Shown piece after piece: positions 1-10,070 of a stretch of 64,000 bases of DNA. The notes beneath the pieces are model-generated. The model ran no database searches. It saw nothing but the letters and a program-made list of their open reading frames with translations, and was not told the origin of the DNA. How positions within the stretch are numbered: position 1 is the stretch's first letter; each line of letters starts with the position of its first letter. Position numbers and translations under genes: made by a program. Source of the DNA: Schlegelella_A sp963778525 (GTDB lineage: Bacteria > Pseudomonadota > Gammaproteobacteria > Burkholderiales > Burkholderiaceae_C); assembly GCA_963778525.1 (NCBI GenBank), contig CAVZUJ010000009.1:806001-870000 (forward strand), written 5' to 3'.

Positions 1-526
1 CGGCATAGGTCGGCGGCGGGCCGCCGCGATCGAGCGGTGCGTTGCCCGAGGGGTGAACGTCGATGGCCAGCTGCGGACCCGGGTCGTTCGCAGTGCGTGT
101 GCTGTAGCGCTGGCCGTTGTATTCGTAGACCACGTCGTAGCCGACGATCTGGTTCTCGTACTGCGTCACCGTCTGGCAGTTGCGCACCGGCACCGCCGTC
201 GCCGGGCTGTTGTTGATCTCGGCCTGGTTGCCGATGGCCGAGCCGGCAACCACGCCCAGACCCGTGGCCGCGACGCGGCCGAAGCCGGCGCCGAAATGGT
301 TGCCGATGACGCCACCGACGATCGCGCCCACCAGCGCGCCGGCGCCCGAAGGTGCCTGCTGGACGACTTGCTGGCCATCAGCGCAGGCCTGGCGTGGCAC
401 CGGCACGGAGCCCGTGACCGGCGTGGCCGAGATGACGTTCGCATAGTCGGCCGCGTTGGCGAATCCGGTGCCGCCCAGAAGGGCTGCCGCTGCGGCGGCA
501 CAGGCGCTGATCTTGATCGTGTTCAT
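1..526 (-). CDS. Glycine-zipper 2TM domain protein, cut by the window edge
   Basis: The reading frame is open from ATG at 526 to the window edge, giving about 175 residues with no stop, so the C-terminus is missing. A signal peptide (residues 1-25, ending FANA before ADY) points to export. Residues about 60-100 hold two Gly/Ala-rich stretches with GxxxG spacing (for example GAIVGGVIGNHFG), typical of the glycine-zipper 2TM (SlyB/Rickettsia 17 kDa antigen-like) family, which inserts in or lines the outer membrane. The following part (VTQYENQIVGYDVVYEYNGQ) fits the usual C-terminal domain. A GAGGAG ribosome site lies 8 nt before the ATG. The exact role is unknown. Confidence 0.85.
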   Translation of the reverse strand, partial: MNTIKISACAAAAAALLGGTGFANAADYANVISATPVTGSVPVPRQACADGQQVVQQAPSGAGALVGAIVGGVIGNHFGAGFGRVAATGLGVVAGSAIGNQAEINNSPATAVPVRNCQTVTQYENQIVGYDVVYEYNGQRYSTRTANDPGPQLAIDVHPSGNAPLDRGGPPPTYA

Positions 527-542
527 GTTCGAAACTCCTCGA

Positions 543-559
543 ATGCTGCCGGGCAGCAT
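543..559. repeat. Perfect 17-nt inverted repeat upstream of the glycine-zipper gene
   Basis: ATGCTGCC and GGCAGCAT flank a single G. The element starts 16 nt upstream of the ATG at 526, so it would sit in the 5' leader or near the promoter. It could be an operator or a short RNA hairpin; nothing in the sequence decides between these. Confidence 0.4.
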
Positions 560-771
560 GTGCTGGGATCGATTCTCGAAAGGGCCGAGAGTTTCCTTCC
601 CAGAACCTTCTACGCGCGAACCCGTCGCGGCGACGACGCATTGACATTTCTTTGCACGACGCCCGGCATGCCTCATTTGCAGCCGCGGGGGTCCGGCTTC
701 AAGGGCATCGTCAAAAATGGCGGCAGGGCCGGGTAGACTCCACGCCTCTTTCGAGAACTAGGGAATCACAC

Positions 772-2058
772 GTGCGGAATTTCAGGATGTGGGCCGGCTT
801 GGCGACGATGTTCGCGGCAATGTCCCTGGCAGGTTGCGGCGGTCACAACGGCGGCGACTCGTCGAACGTGCGCCTGGTCAATGCGACCGTGACGCACGCG
901 TCGCTCAATCTCATCGCCTCATCGGCAACGGCGGTGAGCGGCGTCGCAGTCAATACGGTCAGCAGTATGTCGGGGTGACTTCAGGCGCCACGCCGCTGCA
1001 GGTGAACGACGCGACGACGAACACCGTGCTCGCGGTGGCCACGCCGACGCTCGGCTCGGGCCTGAACTACGCGGTCATCGCCTACGAAAGCGGCGGCTCC
1101 GTGCGGACCACGCTGATCCAGGAGAACACGACCGCGCCGGTGTCCGGTACCGCGAACCTGCGCGTCTTCAACACCGCCACCGACGCCGGCGCCATCGACG
1201 TCTACGTCACCGACCCGAGCACCGATCTCTCGACCCTGTCTTCGCCCACGTTCAGCTTCTCGAGCTCGAGCTCGACCCAGGCGACCTCGTTTCTCTCGCT
1301 CACGCCTGGTCCATACCGCGTTCGCGTCACCGGCGCCGGCAATACCGCCGACCTGCGGCTCGACATGCCGCTGATCACCATCGCCGCCGGGCAGAACGCG
1401 ACCGTGATCCTGACCCCCACGACGGGCGGCACGCTCGCGAACGGCTCGGTCCTGGTCGAGCAAGGGGCCTACGCTGCCACGCCGAACACGAATCTGCGCG
1501 TGCGTCTGATCGCCGCGGTGACGAACGGGGCGACGGTGAGCGCCGCGGCCGGCACGACACCGATCGGCCCGGGCCTCGCTTCGCCTTCGGTTGGCAGCTA
1601 TACGCTCGTGCCCGGCGGCTCGACGGTGACCGTCACCGTCAACGGCGTGGCGGTGACGCCGCCTGCGGCTGCGCTCACGGCCGGCAGCGACACCACGCTC
1701 ATGGTCTACGGCAGCGCCGCGGCGCCGGTCTCTAGCCTCGATCCTCGACGACAACCATCTGCCCACGGTGGTCACCAACTTCAAGCTGCGCCTCGTCAAC
1801 GGTCTCACCGGCGCGGTCACGCCGCTGACGCTGCTTGCCAATTTCGGGGTGGTCGCGAGCAATGTCGCGCAGGGTACGGCGTCGGCCTACTCGATCGTGG
1901 GCGCGAGTCAGGTGACGCGTCTCGATGTCCTCTCGCCGTCCAGCCCGACGCCGATCTACTCCGAGTCCATGCTGAACATCCCGGGCAACGCGGTCTACAC
2001 GCTGTTCATGCTCGGCGACGCGGGCACGCCGATCCATCGCCTGGAGCGCGACCACTGA
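772..2058 (+). CDS. DUF4397 domain lipoprotein (two frameshifts)
   Basis: The N-terminus is a lipoprotein signal (lipobox LAGC, from a GTG start at 772 with AGGGA upstream; ATG at 787 is the alternative). The frame is lost near 950-978, where a stop follows SSMSG, and resumes as YVGVTSGATPLQVND. It is lost again near 1730 and resumes as LILDDNHLPTVVTNFKLRLV, ending at 2058. Repeated motifs of the type NLRVFNTATDAGAIDVYV and NFKLRLVNGLTG are characteristic of DUF4397, a beta-sandwich domain of secreted proteins with no assigned activity. The product is probably an outer-membrane or surface lipoprotein of about 425 residues. The frameshifts look like sequence errors, because conserved protein continues after each one. 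Confidence 0.75.
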
Positions 2059-2295
2059 CAGGCGACGCCGCTCGCCGCGCCGCGCCTGTGCGGTAGTTGG
2101 CGCTCCGCATGTGAACGCGGTAAGGCTTGGTAAAGGTCGCTGGGCGGCGCTTCGGCGCCCTCTAAACTGGCTTGTCATCGCACCTTCGACCTGGCGCGCA
2201 GAGGATGGCCGTTCCCTGCCCGCCGCCTATTTCGCCGTCGCAATGCCGCCAGCTTGGGCCTTGATCGGCGATCGCGCCCGGCGCGGGCTGGATTC

Positions 2296-4452
2296 ATGGA
2301 GCAATCAATGCGAAGAATGTTGATCACTGTCGCCGTGCTTGCGGCGACGCTCCTCTCGCCCCTGGCCACGCAGGCGCCGCTCGCGCAGAGCACGGTGGCG
2401 GCGGTCGTTCCGACATCCGCGCGGGCCCGCGTCATCGTCAAGTACCGCGCCGACTCGGAGCTGATGAGGAAGCAGGCGATGACGGCCACCGGCAGGCGCA
2501 GCCTGCAGGCGCGAGCCCTCGGCGATCGCATCGGCATCGCGCTGACGCCGGGTCCGGGCATCACCGAGCGCTCGCACGTCGTCTTCGCCAGCGGCGTGGA
2601 CTCGAAGACGCTGGCGACGCGCATCTCGGCCGAAAGCGACATCGAGTACGCGGTTCCCGATCAGCGCAAGCACATCGTCGCGGCGCCGAACGACCCGTTC
2701 TACGCGACGCCGGCCTATAACCGGCACGAGCACCAACGAGGGGTGGCCCGGCGGTCGGCCAGTGGTACCTGAAGCCTCCGGGCCGGCAGGCACCGCGGCC
2801 AACACCGCGCCCTCCTCGATCAATGCCGAGCAGGCCTGGGACCTGACCACCGGCAGCTCCACCATCGTCATCGCCGACCTCGACACCGGCATTCGCTTCG
2901 ATCATCCGGATTTCCAGGGCGGCAACATCCTGCCCGGCTACGACATGGTCGCTGCGGACGACTCGAACGCGGACGGAATCGGCGGCACCGACTTTTCCAC
3001 GGCGAACGATGGCAACGGGCGCGACAGCGACGCCTCCGACCCGGGCGACTGGGTCAGCGCTTCCGATAATCGCGAAAATCCGGACTTCGCGAATTGCACC
3101 GTCGGGAACAGCTCGTGGCATGGCACGCAGACGGCTCGGCCTCATGGGCGCGGCGACGAACAACGGCGTCGGCATCGCCAGCGTCGGCCACGGCAACGTC
3201 AAGGTCATGCCGGTGCGCGTGCTCGGCAAGTGCGGCGGCTTCGACTCCGATATCCAGGCCGGCATGCTGTGGGCCGCCGGGACTGGCCGTTCCAGGCGTG
3301 CCGGCCAACACCGACGCCGGCGCGCGTTCTCAACATGAGCCTGGGCGGTGCCGGGTCGTGCGATGCGGCGTACCAGGACGTCGTGAACCAGGTCGTCGCC
3401 GCCGGCGCCGTGATCGTGGTCGCCGCGGGCAACGGCGATGCCAACGGGACGGCACGTCGTCGGCACCCCGGCCAACTGCCCCGGCGTGATCGCCGTCGCG
3501 GCGGTGCGCTCGGCGGGCGACAAGGTCGCCTTCTCGGACCTGGGACCGGAGATCGCGATCAGCGCGCCGGGCGGCAACTGCGTCAACGGCAGCGGCGCCT
3601 GCCTCTATCCGATGATGACGACCTCGAACTCGGGCACGACGACGCCGGTCGCCGGCGCCGCCGGCGGCATCTACACCGACAGCTTCAACGCATCGCTGGG
3701 AACGAGTTTCTCCACACCGCTTGTGAGCGGAACGGTGGCACTGATGCTGTCGGTCCAGCCGTCGCTGACGCCGGGGGAGGTCAAGGCTGACCTGCAGTCC
3801 AGCGCGCGGCCTTTCCCGACGACCGGCGGCACGTCCGCGACCGGCGCGGCCCCGATCGCCACCTGCGTCGCCGCCACCAGCACGGCGCCCCAGGACGAGT
3901 GCTATTGCCCGACGCCGAGCGCAGGCGGGGCCTCTCTTTGCGGTGCCGGCATGCTGGACGCGCACGGAGCGGTCCTCGCCGCCCTGTCGGCCGTGCAGGC
4001 GCGTATCTCGGTCGGCACGGCGACGCCTACGGCCGGTCTGGCCGTCGCCCTGTCCTCGAGCTCGCTCGTGCCCGCCGGACAAAGCATCGCCTCCTACCAA
4101 TGGACGATCACCTCGGCCGGTACGACCGGCGCCGCCATCGTCGGATCGTCGACAGGCTTCTTCGGTCAGCGTGCTGCCGGCCACGGCAGGCAGCTTCACC
4201 ATTGAACTGACCACGACCGACGCGATCGGCGTCGTCTCCACGACCAGCACGACCGTGGCCGTGGCTGCCGCCGCGACGACCACGCCGCCGGCCTCCTCGT
4301 CTGGCGGTGGTGGCGGCGGCGCTCTCGGCGCGGGCTGGTTGCTGCTCTTGCTGGCCGCGGTGCTCGCGCTGGCCGCGGAGGCGCGTCTTCGCACGCGTCG
4401 CGCTGCGCTTCTCAGCGAATCGCGTCAGGCCCCTTCTTCGCGCACGCGCTGA
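2296..4452 (+). CDS. Secreted S8 (subtilisin-family) serine protease with GlyGly-CTERM-like tail (multiple frameshifts)
   Basis: All catalytic elements of an S8 protease can be read across three frames. They are the Asp in VIADLDTGIRFDHPDF (near 2875), the His in SSWHGTQTA (near 3120) and the Ser in GTSFSTPLVSGTVAL (near 3705). A signal peptide (LITVAVLAATLLSPLATQA) is followed by a propeptide-like region up to about residue 130. The C-terminus is a Gly run, a hydrophobic helix and an Arg-rich end (GGGGGG, AGWLLLLLAAVLALAA, RLRTRR), the layout of GlyGly-CTERM proteins processed by rhombosortase. Apparent frame changes occur near 2720, 2757, 3130, 3285, 3325, 3455 and 4155. The last 41 nt overlap the convergent gene. 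MRRM at 2308 is an alternative start. Confidence 0.8.
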
Positions 4453-4864
4453 ACGCGTGTCCTGAGGGGTCGAGCCGCAGCGCGACCAGGCGCGCTGCCA
4501 TCGCCGCGTCGACGTTGCCGACGCGGTAGGTGTGGCTCACGACCACGCTGCTGCCACCGACGATGCTTTCGTTGCGGGTGTCCATCCAGGCGCCGGGCGC
4601 GAGCACGCCGCGCAGCGCGGCTTCGGCGGCCGCCGAGTCCGCGGCCGCGATCGGTCCCGCCTCGAGACAACCGGCCTTCGCCAGCGCGCTCGCTGCCGGC
4701 ATCGGCGTCAGCACGACGATGTCGGGGTGCTGCTGGGCGGCGATGCGCCCGGGCTCGCGGTCGCCGATCGAGCTGAGCCCGAACAGGCCATCGAACCAGC
4801 CCCGCGTAAAGCCGAAGAACAGCAGATTGGCCGCCACCAGGGTGATCAGGATCAATCTCAGCAC
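4412..4864 (-). CDS. Small membrane-anchored protein downstream of birA (SPOR-like position)
   Basis: This is a 150-residue protein from a GTG start at 4864, chosen because it overlaps the birA stop (4860-4858), which suggests translational coupling. Residues 1-20 form one membrane helix (LILITLVAANLLFFGF). The rest is a periplasmic-sized domain with a motif resembling SPOR repeats (GAWMDTRNESIVGGSSVVV, then HTYRVGNVDAAMAARLVAL). In related betaproteobacteria a SPOR-domain protein commonly follows birA and coaX; coaX is absent here. Family assignment is by position and weak resemblance only. Confidence 0.65.
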   Translation of the reverse strand: MLRLILITLVAANLLFFGFTRGWFDGLFGLSSIGDREPGRIAAQQHPDIVVLTPMPAASALAKAGCLEAGPIAAADSAAAEAALRGVLAPGAWMDTRNESIVGGSSVVVSHTYRVGNVDAAMAARLVALRLDPSGHAFSACAKKGPDAIR

Positions 4865-5714
4865 GTCGACCTCGTCGCCTCGTGATTCGGCGCGGAGGCT
4901 TCCGCATCGACGAGGCGGATGCTGACTTCGCCGCTGCTGACGGTGACGATGCCGGCGGCAGTTCGCACGAGCAATTCGCCGGTCGCCGAAACGCCGGTGG
5001 CCACGCCTTCGAGAGCGCCGTCGCAGCCCCGCACTGCCGCGAACGGCGCGGCCGCGCAGGAGGTCCCGGCTCGCGAAGCGGGCCGCGAAGGCGGCGAAGC
5101 CCTCACGCTCGAAGCACTCCAGCGCGGCGATCAGCGGCAGCACGACGCGCTCGAGCGTGGACAGCGAGGTCGCGAACCGCGTCGAGCTCGCACAGGGCGG
5201 CGATTCCGCTCGACGCGTCGGCGACATGCTGGGCCTCGATATTGATGCCGACGCCCACGACCGCGACGCGGCCTTGCGGCACCGGAGTCGTTTCGATCAG
5301 CACGCCGCCGAGCTTGCGGCCGCCGCCGTCCGGGTCCATGAGCCAGAGATCGTTCGGCCATTTCAAGCCGACGCGCGGCGGCGTGGAATGGCCCGCATCG
5401 ATCGCTTCGGCGAGCGCCACGCCAACCGCCAGCGACAGGCCGCGCAGCTCGCTGGTGGCCAGCAGCCAGGCGAGCGAGAAGGTGAGCGAAGCCCCCGTTT
5501 CGCCGTGCCAGGCGCGGCCCTTTCGCCCGCGTCCTGCCGTCTGCCTGCCGGCGATCCGCAGGCGCGGGCGCCCTGGGTCTGCGGCCGTACGCGCCCAGTC
5601 GAGCAGATCGGAGTTGGTCGAGCCGGTCTCGGCGACGCATTCGACGTCGATCGACGCGGCGCGAGCGCCGAGCGCGGCCTGCACCGCGCGCATCGTCATC
5701 GCCGTGCCGTCCAC
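4858..5714 (-). CDS. birA: Biotin--[acetyl-CoA-carboxylase] ligase (two frameshifts)
   Basis: BirA makes biotinyl-AMP and transfers biotin to the biotin carboxyl carrier protein of acetyl-CoA carboxylase. The family signatures are clear: the ligase core begins with ETGSTNSDLL, then comes the biotin-binding loop GRGRKGRAW, then LKWPNDLWL and KLGGVLIET. There is no N-terminal helix-turn-helix, so this is the monofunctional (class I) type without repressor function. The frame changes near 5180 and again near 5060; the C-terminal domain resumes as LSTLERVVLPLIAALE and ends ATGELLVRTAAGIVTVSSGEV. The reconstructed length of about 285 residues fits the family. The start at 5714 gives MDGTAMTMRAVQAAL; a later Met is possible. 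Confidence 0.85.
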
Positions 5715-5759
5715 GACGGGCCTAGGCGAGTCGCCCGACGTTGTTGCCGTCGATCATGT

Positions 5760-6290
5760 TCATCGCTTCTTCGGCGACAGCATGGTGCCGCGGCATTGCG
5801 GGCTGCCGCAGCGGCATTCGTATTCCTTCTTGATTTTCCTGGTGTGGCGCTCGTCGATGACGAGGCCGTAGTCGTAGTTCAGCTCTTCGCCCGGCTCGAT
5901 GTCGCGCAGCGCCTTGATGAAGACGCGGCCGGCTCCTCGTCTTCGTCGGCCTCGCAGTTCGGCGTCGCAGGCGTGGTTGATCCAGCGCGCCGGTGCCGCC
6001 GATGCAGGCCATCGATCACGCGCTCGTCGTCGATGTGGAAGTAGAAGGTGTGGTTCGGGCTCGCCGGGTTGTGCGGGTGGCGACGCTGCGCCTCCTTCCA
6101 CGTGATGATCGTTCGCCCGTGTATTCGATGAGCCGCTCGCCCTCGGCGATCGGCTGCGACGGCGAACACGCCCTTGCCATGCACGCCGGATGCGTCGCAC
6201 CTGGATGTCGCGCTTGGCCGCGGTCGCTTTCGATCGGGTGGTTTCTGAGGGTCTTTGCGCCATCGATTTCTTTCGGTACATTGAATTCAT
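5760..6290 (-). CDS. SET-domain protein-lysine methyltransferase-like protein (frameshifted)
   Basis: SET domains transfer methyl groups from S-adenosylmethionine to lysine side chains. Reading across frames gives the order GKGVFAVA, GERLIEYTGE, FHIDDERVIDGL, ARWINHACDANCE-like, then GEELNYDYG and a post-SET-like end CRCGSPQCRG. The INHACD and LNYDYG motifs are the pseudoknot residues of the SET active site, and the CxCxxxxC end would bind zinc. About 175 residues is normal for the compact bacterial class. At least three frame changes lie between 5950 and 6210. It faces topB head to head. The start is uncertain (6290, 6281 or 6263). The substrate is unknown. Confidence 0.75.
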   Translation of the reverse strand: MNSMYRKKSMAQRPSETTRSKATAAKRDIQVRRIRRAWQGRVRRRSRSPRASGSSNTRANDHHVEGGAASPPAQPGEPEPHLLLPHRRRARDRWPASAAPARWINHACDAELRGRRRRGAGRVFIKALRDIEPGEELNYDYGLVIDERHTRKIKKEYECRCGSPQCRGTMLSPKKR

Positions 6291-6376
6291 GGGTGCGCGC
6301 GCGTGTGACGTGCGCGCGCAGGAGCCCGGATTGTATTGATGCGGCAAGTGCCGCACGCGAAAGACATGTCAAGAGA

Positions 6377-8973
6377 ATGACAAAGTCACTGATCATTGCC
6401 GAGAAGCCTTCCGTCGCCCAGGACATCGTGCGCGCGCTGACGCCGAGTCGCGGGCAAGTTCGAGAAGCACGACGAGTACTTCGAGAGCGACGGGTACGTC
6501 GTCACCTCGGCCGTCGGCCACCTGGTGGAGATCAAGGCGCCGGAGGAGTTCGACGTCAAGCGCGGCAAGTGGAGCTTCGCCCACCTGCCGGTGATCCCGC
6601 CGCACTTCGACCTGGCGCCGCTCGACAAGACCAAGAGCGCGGCTGAACGCCGTCGTCAAGCTGGTCAAGCGCAAGGACGTCACCGACCTGATCAACGCCT
6701 GCGACGCCGGCCGCGAGGGCGAGCTGATCTTCCGCCTGATCGCAGCAGTACCCGAAGCCTCGGCAAGCAAGCCGGTGCAAGCGCCTGTGGCTGCAGAGCA
6801 TGACGCCGCAGGCCATCCGCGACGGCTTCGAGCACCTGCGCAGCGACAAGCAGATGCTGGCGCTGGCCGATGCCGCGCGTTGCCGCTCGGAGGCCGACTG
6901 GCTGGTCGGCATCAACGGCACGCGCGCGATGACCGCCTTCAACTCGCGCGACGGCGGCTTCTTCCTCACCACCGTCGGCCGGGTGCAGACGCCGACGCTC
7001 TCGATCATGGTCGAGCGCGAGGAGCAGATCCGCAAGCACGTGTCGCGCGACTACTGGGAGGTGCGCGGCACGCTTCGCCGTGACGGCCGGCGAGTACGAG
7101 GGCAAGTGGTTCGACCCGGCCTGGAAGAAGAACGCCGACGATGCCGAGCTGCGCGCCGACCGCCTGTGGACCGAGGCCGACGCGCTCGAACATCGCCGCG
7201 GCGGTGCACGGCCAGCCGGCCAGCGTCACCGAGGAGGCCAAGCCGAGCATCGCAGGCCGCGCCGCAGCTGTACGACCTGACGAGCCTGCAGCGCGAGGCC
7301 AACTGGCGCTTCGGCTTCTCGGCCCGGACCACGCTGTCGATCGCGCAGGCGCTGTACGAGAAGCACAAGGTGCTGACCTATCCGCGAACCGACAGCCGCG
7401 CCTTGCCTGAGGACTACGTGGCGGTGGCCAAGCAGACGGCCGAGATGATCTCGAAGGAGGCATTGCCCGGCCCGCTCAGGGCATTGGCCGTGCACGCGAA
7501 GACGGCGCTGAAGGAGGGCTACATCAAGCCGTCGAAGCAAGATCTTCGACAACGCCAAGGTCTCCGACCACTTCGCCATCATCCCGACGCTGCAGCCGCC
7601 GAAGAGCCTCTCGGAGATCGAGGCCAAGCTCTACGACATGGTGGTCAAGCGCTTCCTCGCGGTCTTCTTTCCGCCGGCCGAATTCATGGTCACGACGCGC
7701 ATCTCGACGGTGGCCGCCGGCGGCAAGGAGTACAAGTTCCAGACCAACGGCAAGGTGATGGTCAAGCCGGGCTGGCTGGCCGTCTACGGCACGCGAAGCG
7801 CAGGAAGACGACGCCAACCTGGTGGCGGTGGCCAAGGGCGAGCTGGCGCGCACCGAGAGCGTCGACGTCAAGGCGCTGAAGACCCGGCCGCCGGCGCGCT
7901 ACACCGAGGCGACGCTGCTCTCGGCGATGGAAGGCGCGGGCAAGCTGATCGACGACGACGAGCTGCGCGAGGCGATGCAGGAAAAAGGCCTGGGCACGCC
8001 GGCGACACGCGCCGCCATCATCGAAGGCCTGATCTACGAGAAGTACATGCTCCGCGAAGGCCGCGAGCTGGTGCCGGGCGCCAAGGCCTTCCAGCTGATG
8101 ACGTTGCTGCGCGGCCTGGGCGTGGAAGACCTGACCAAGCCCGAGCTCACGGGCAACTGGGAATACCAGCTCTCGGAGATGGAGAAAGGCCATCTCGAGC
8201 GCGAGACCTTCATGAAGAGCATCGCCGAGATGGCCGAGCGCATCGTCAGGAAGGCCAAGGAGTACGACCGCGACACCATCCCCGGCGACTACGCCACGCT
8301 CGCCGCGCCGTGTCCGAATTGCGGCGGCATCGTCAAGGAGAACTACCGCCGCTATGCCTGCACGGGCATACCGGGCGAGCGCGAGCCGTGCGGCTTTTCG
8401 ATCAGCAAGATCCCGGGCGGCCGCGCCTTCGAGCTGGCCGAGGTGGAGGCCTTCCTGCGCGACAAGCGGATCGGCCCGCTCGAGGGCTTCCGCTCGAAGG
8501 CCGGCTGGCCCTTCACGGCGGAGCTCAAGCTCGTGTTCGACGACGAGCTGAAGAACTGGAAGCTCGAGTTCGATTTCGGCGAAGACGCGAAGCGCGAAGG
8601 CGAGTCCGGCGAGCCGGTCGACTTCGGCGAGCAGGAGCCGCTCGGCACCTGCCCGAAGACGCAAGGCAAGGTCTACGAGTTCGGCAGCAACTACGTCTGC
8701 GAGCACGCGGTCGGCGCCAACGTGATCTGCGACTTCAAGAGCGGCAAGGTGATCCTGCAGCAGCCGGTGGCGCGCGAGCAGATGACGAAGCTGCTCGCCA
8801 CCGGCCGCACCGATCTGCTCGAAGGCTTCGTCTCGAACAAGACCCGGCGCAAGTTCAAGGCACGCCTGGCCTGGGACGCGAAGGAAGGCAAGGTGGTCTT
8901 CGAGTTCGAGCCGCGGCCCCCGCGCGCGACGAAGAAGACGGCGGGCAAGTCGGCAGCGAAGAAAGCGGCCTGA
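6377..8973 (+). CDS. topB: DNA topoisomerase III (type IA), about eight frameshifts in the first half
   Basis: Type IA topoisomerases pass single strands through a transient break and resolve recombination and replication intermediates. The start MTKSLIIAEKPSVAQ is the Toprim beginning; NACDAGREGELIFRL carries the Toprim acidic residues, and LTYPRTDSRAL holds the catalytic tyrosine. The C-terminal part has CPNCGG and later cysteines of a topoisomerase zinc-finger region and ends in a Lys/Ala tail (TKKTAGKSAAKKAA). Length after repair is about 860 residues. Apparent 1-2 nt indels lie near 6450, 6640, 6750, 6780, 7075, 7190, 7255, 7540 and 7795. From 7822 on the frame is intact. Conservation on both sides of each shift argues for sequence errors rather than decay. 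Confidence 0.88.
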
Positions 8974-9088
8974 CGCTGTGCCGTGAAAAGTCGAGATCGG
9001 CGGACTGTCCGGGCCCGCTGCGCCGCAGCGTCTGACGCGGCGCGGCGCGCGTCGAGGCATAGACTCGCGGTGCACCAAGGAGACTTTC

Positions 9089-9625
9089 GTGAACTGCTCG
9101 TCCGTCCTGCGGAGCGCCCTGGTCGGCGCAGCCCTTGTCGTCCTTTTGCCTCTGGCGGCTGAAGCGCAGACATCGCGCACCAAGTCACCGCCCCGGCTGC
9201 CGCCGAACGCGTCGCAGTCGAGCCAGATCCCGGCCGGCGTCGATACCGGCTCGCCGAGCACGAGCAACAACATGGAGCTCGGCACGCCGGTGCCGCCCGA
9301 TCCTTCGCAGGACCGCCGCGATCAGCGCACACGCTCCGCAGCCGCGCGCGCGGCGGCGCGCCCCGACCCCCTGACCCGCACTGGCGTGCCGCTTTCGCCG
9401 GCGCAGGCGCCGGTGAGTCCGGCGGTGAAGCAAGCCGCTTCCCGGCCAGTCAGCCCGTCATCGAGCCCGGCGGCCGCGCAGGTGGCGACCAGCAAGGGTT
9501 CATGCGCTGCCGACGCCGATCCGGCGTTTCGTCAGGCGATGGCGCAGTGCACCGGATTGGCCGACCGAACGGCCCGCTCGGATTGCGCCGACCGCGCCAT
9601 GAGCGCGCGCAGCGGCTGCCAGTGA
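9089..9625 (+). CDS. Small secreted protein, function unknown
   Basis: This 178-residue protein starts at GTG 9089, with AGGAG 6 nt upstream. A signal peptide (LVGAALVVLLPLAAEAQ) leads into a long low-complexity stretch rich in Pro, Ser, Ala and Thr (residues 25-140). A short conserved-looking tail follows with four cysteines (GSCAADADPAFRQAMAQCT, then SDCAD and SGCQ), which suggests two disulfides in the periplasm. No family is recognised. Confidence 0.65.
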   Translation: MNCSSVLRSALVGAALVVLLPLAAEAQTSRTKSPPRLPPNASQSSQIPAGVDTGSPSTSNNMELGTPVPPDPSQDRRDQRTRSAAARAAARPDPLTRTGVPLSPAQAPVSPAVKQAASRPVSPSSSPAAAQVATSKGSCAADADPAFRQAMAQCTGLADRTARSDCADRAMSARSGCQ

Positions 9626-9637
9626 AGGTGCCGTTGC

Positions 9638-10069
9638 CTAGACGGAAACGCCGACCGAGGCGGTGGCCACCAGCTCGTTGAAGAGCGCGAGCGAAGCCTT
9701 GCCCGAGACCGAATACGGGTCGAGCACGGATCGCTCCGAATACTTCAGGAGCAGGGCCGGGTTCAGGCGGTTCATGTTCACCTGGCCCATCGACCAGCTC
9801 GAGAAATGGCGCTCGCCGATCTCCTCGTAGTGGAGGAGCACGACGTCGTGATGCCGCGGGTCCTGCGCGATGCGGTTGTAGACCGAGCTCACGGCGTCGC
9901 GGCTGCCCTCGAGCACCTGCAGGAAGATGTCGGCGTTGAAGCAGAAGCACAGCACGCCTGTCACGCCGGTGGCGGCGTTGTTCTCCTTCGACTTCTTGAG
10001 GATCGCGGCCAGCTCCTCGGCGTTCACCGAATCGGCGGCGCGGCTTGCGTACATCAGGCGCACCAGCAT
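9638..10069 (-). CDS. BLUF-domain blue-light photoreceptor
   Basis: BLUF proteins bind FAD and sense blue light. The 143-residue protein is essentially one domain. It starts LVRLMYASRA, placing the photoactive Tyr at residue 7, followed by Asn31 in the NAATG segment, and FLQVLEG places the key Gln at 51. The semi-conserved Trp-Ser-Met segment (SSWSMG) lies near residue 90. A C-terminal helical extension of about 40 residues carries no output domain. The start codon is 1 nt after the folE stop, so the two are almost certainly co-transcribed and may be translationally coupled. Confidence 0.9.
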   Translation of the reverse strand: MLVRLMYASRAADSVNAEELAAILKKSKENNAATGVTGVLCFCFNADIFLQVLEGSRDAVSSVYNRIAQDPRHHDVVLLHYEEIGERHFSSWSMGQVNMNRLNPALLLKYSERSVLDPYSVSGKASLALFNELVATASVGVSV

Positions 10070-10070
10070 G

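Noticed and set aside
2146..2159. GGCGC-TTCG-GCGCC hairpin after the DUF4397 gene
   Set aside because: Only five base pairs and no U-tract; too weak to call a terminator.
5722..6012. Open frame ending MNMIDGNNVGRLA between the SET and birA genes
   Set aside because: It lies over the SET C-terminus in another frame and carries no start signal or motif; the SET reading explains the stretch better.
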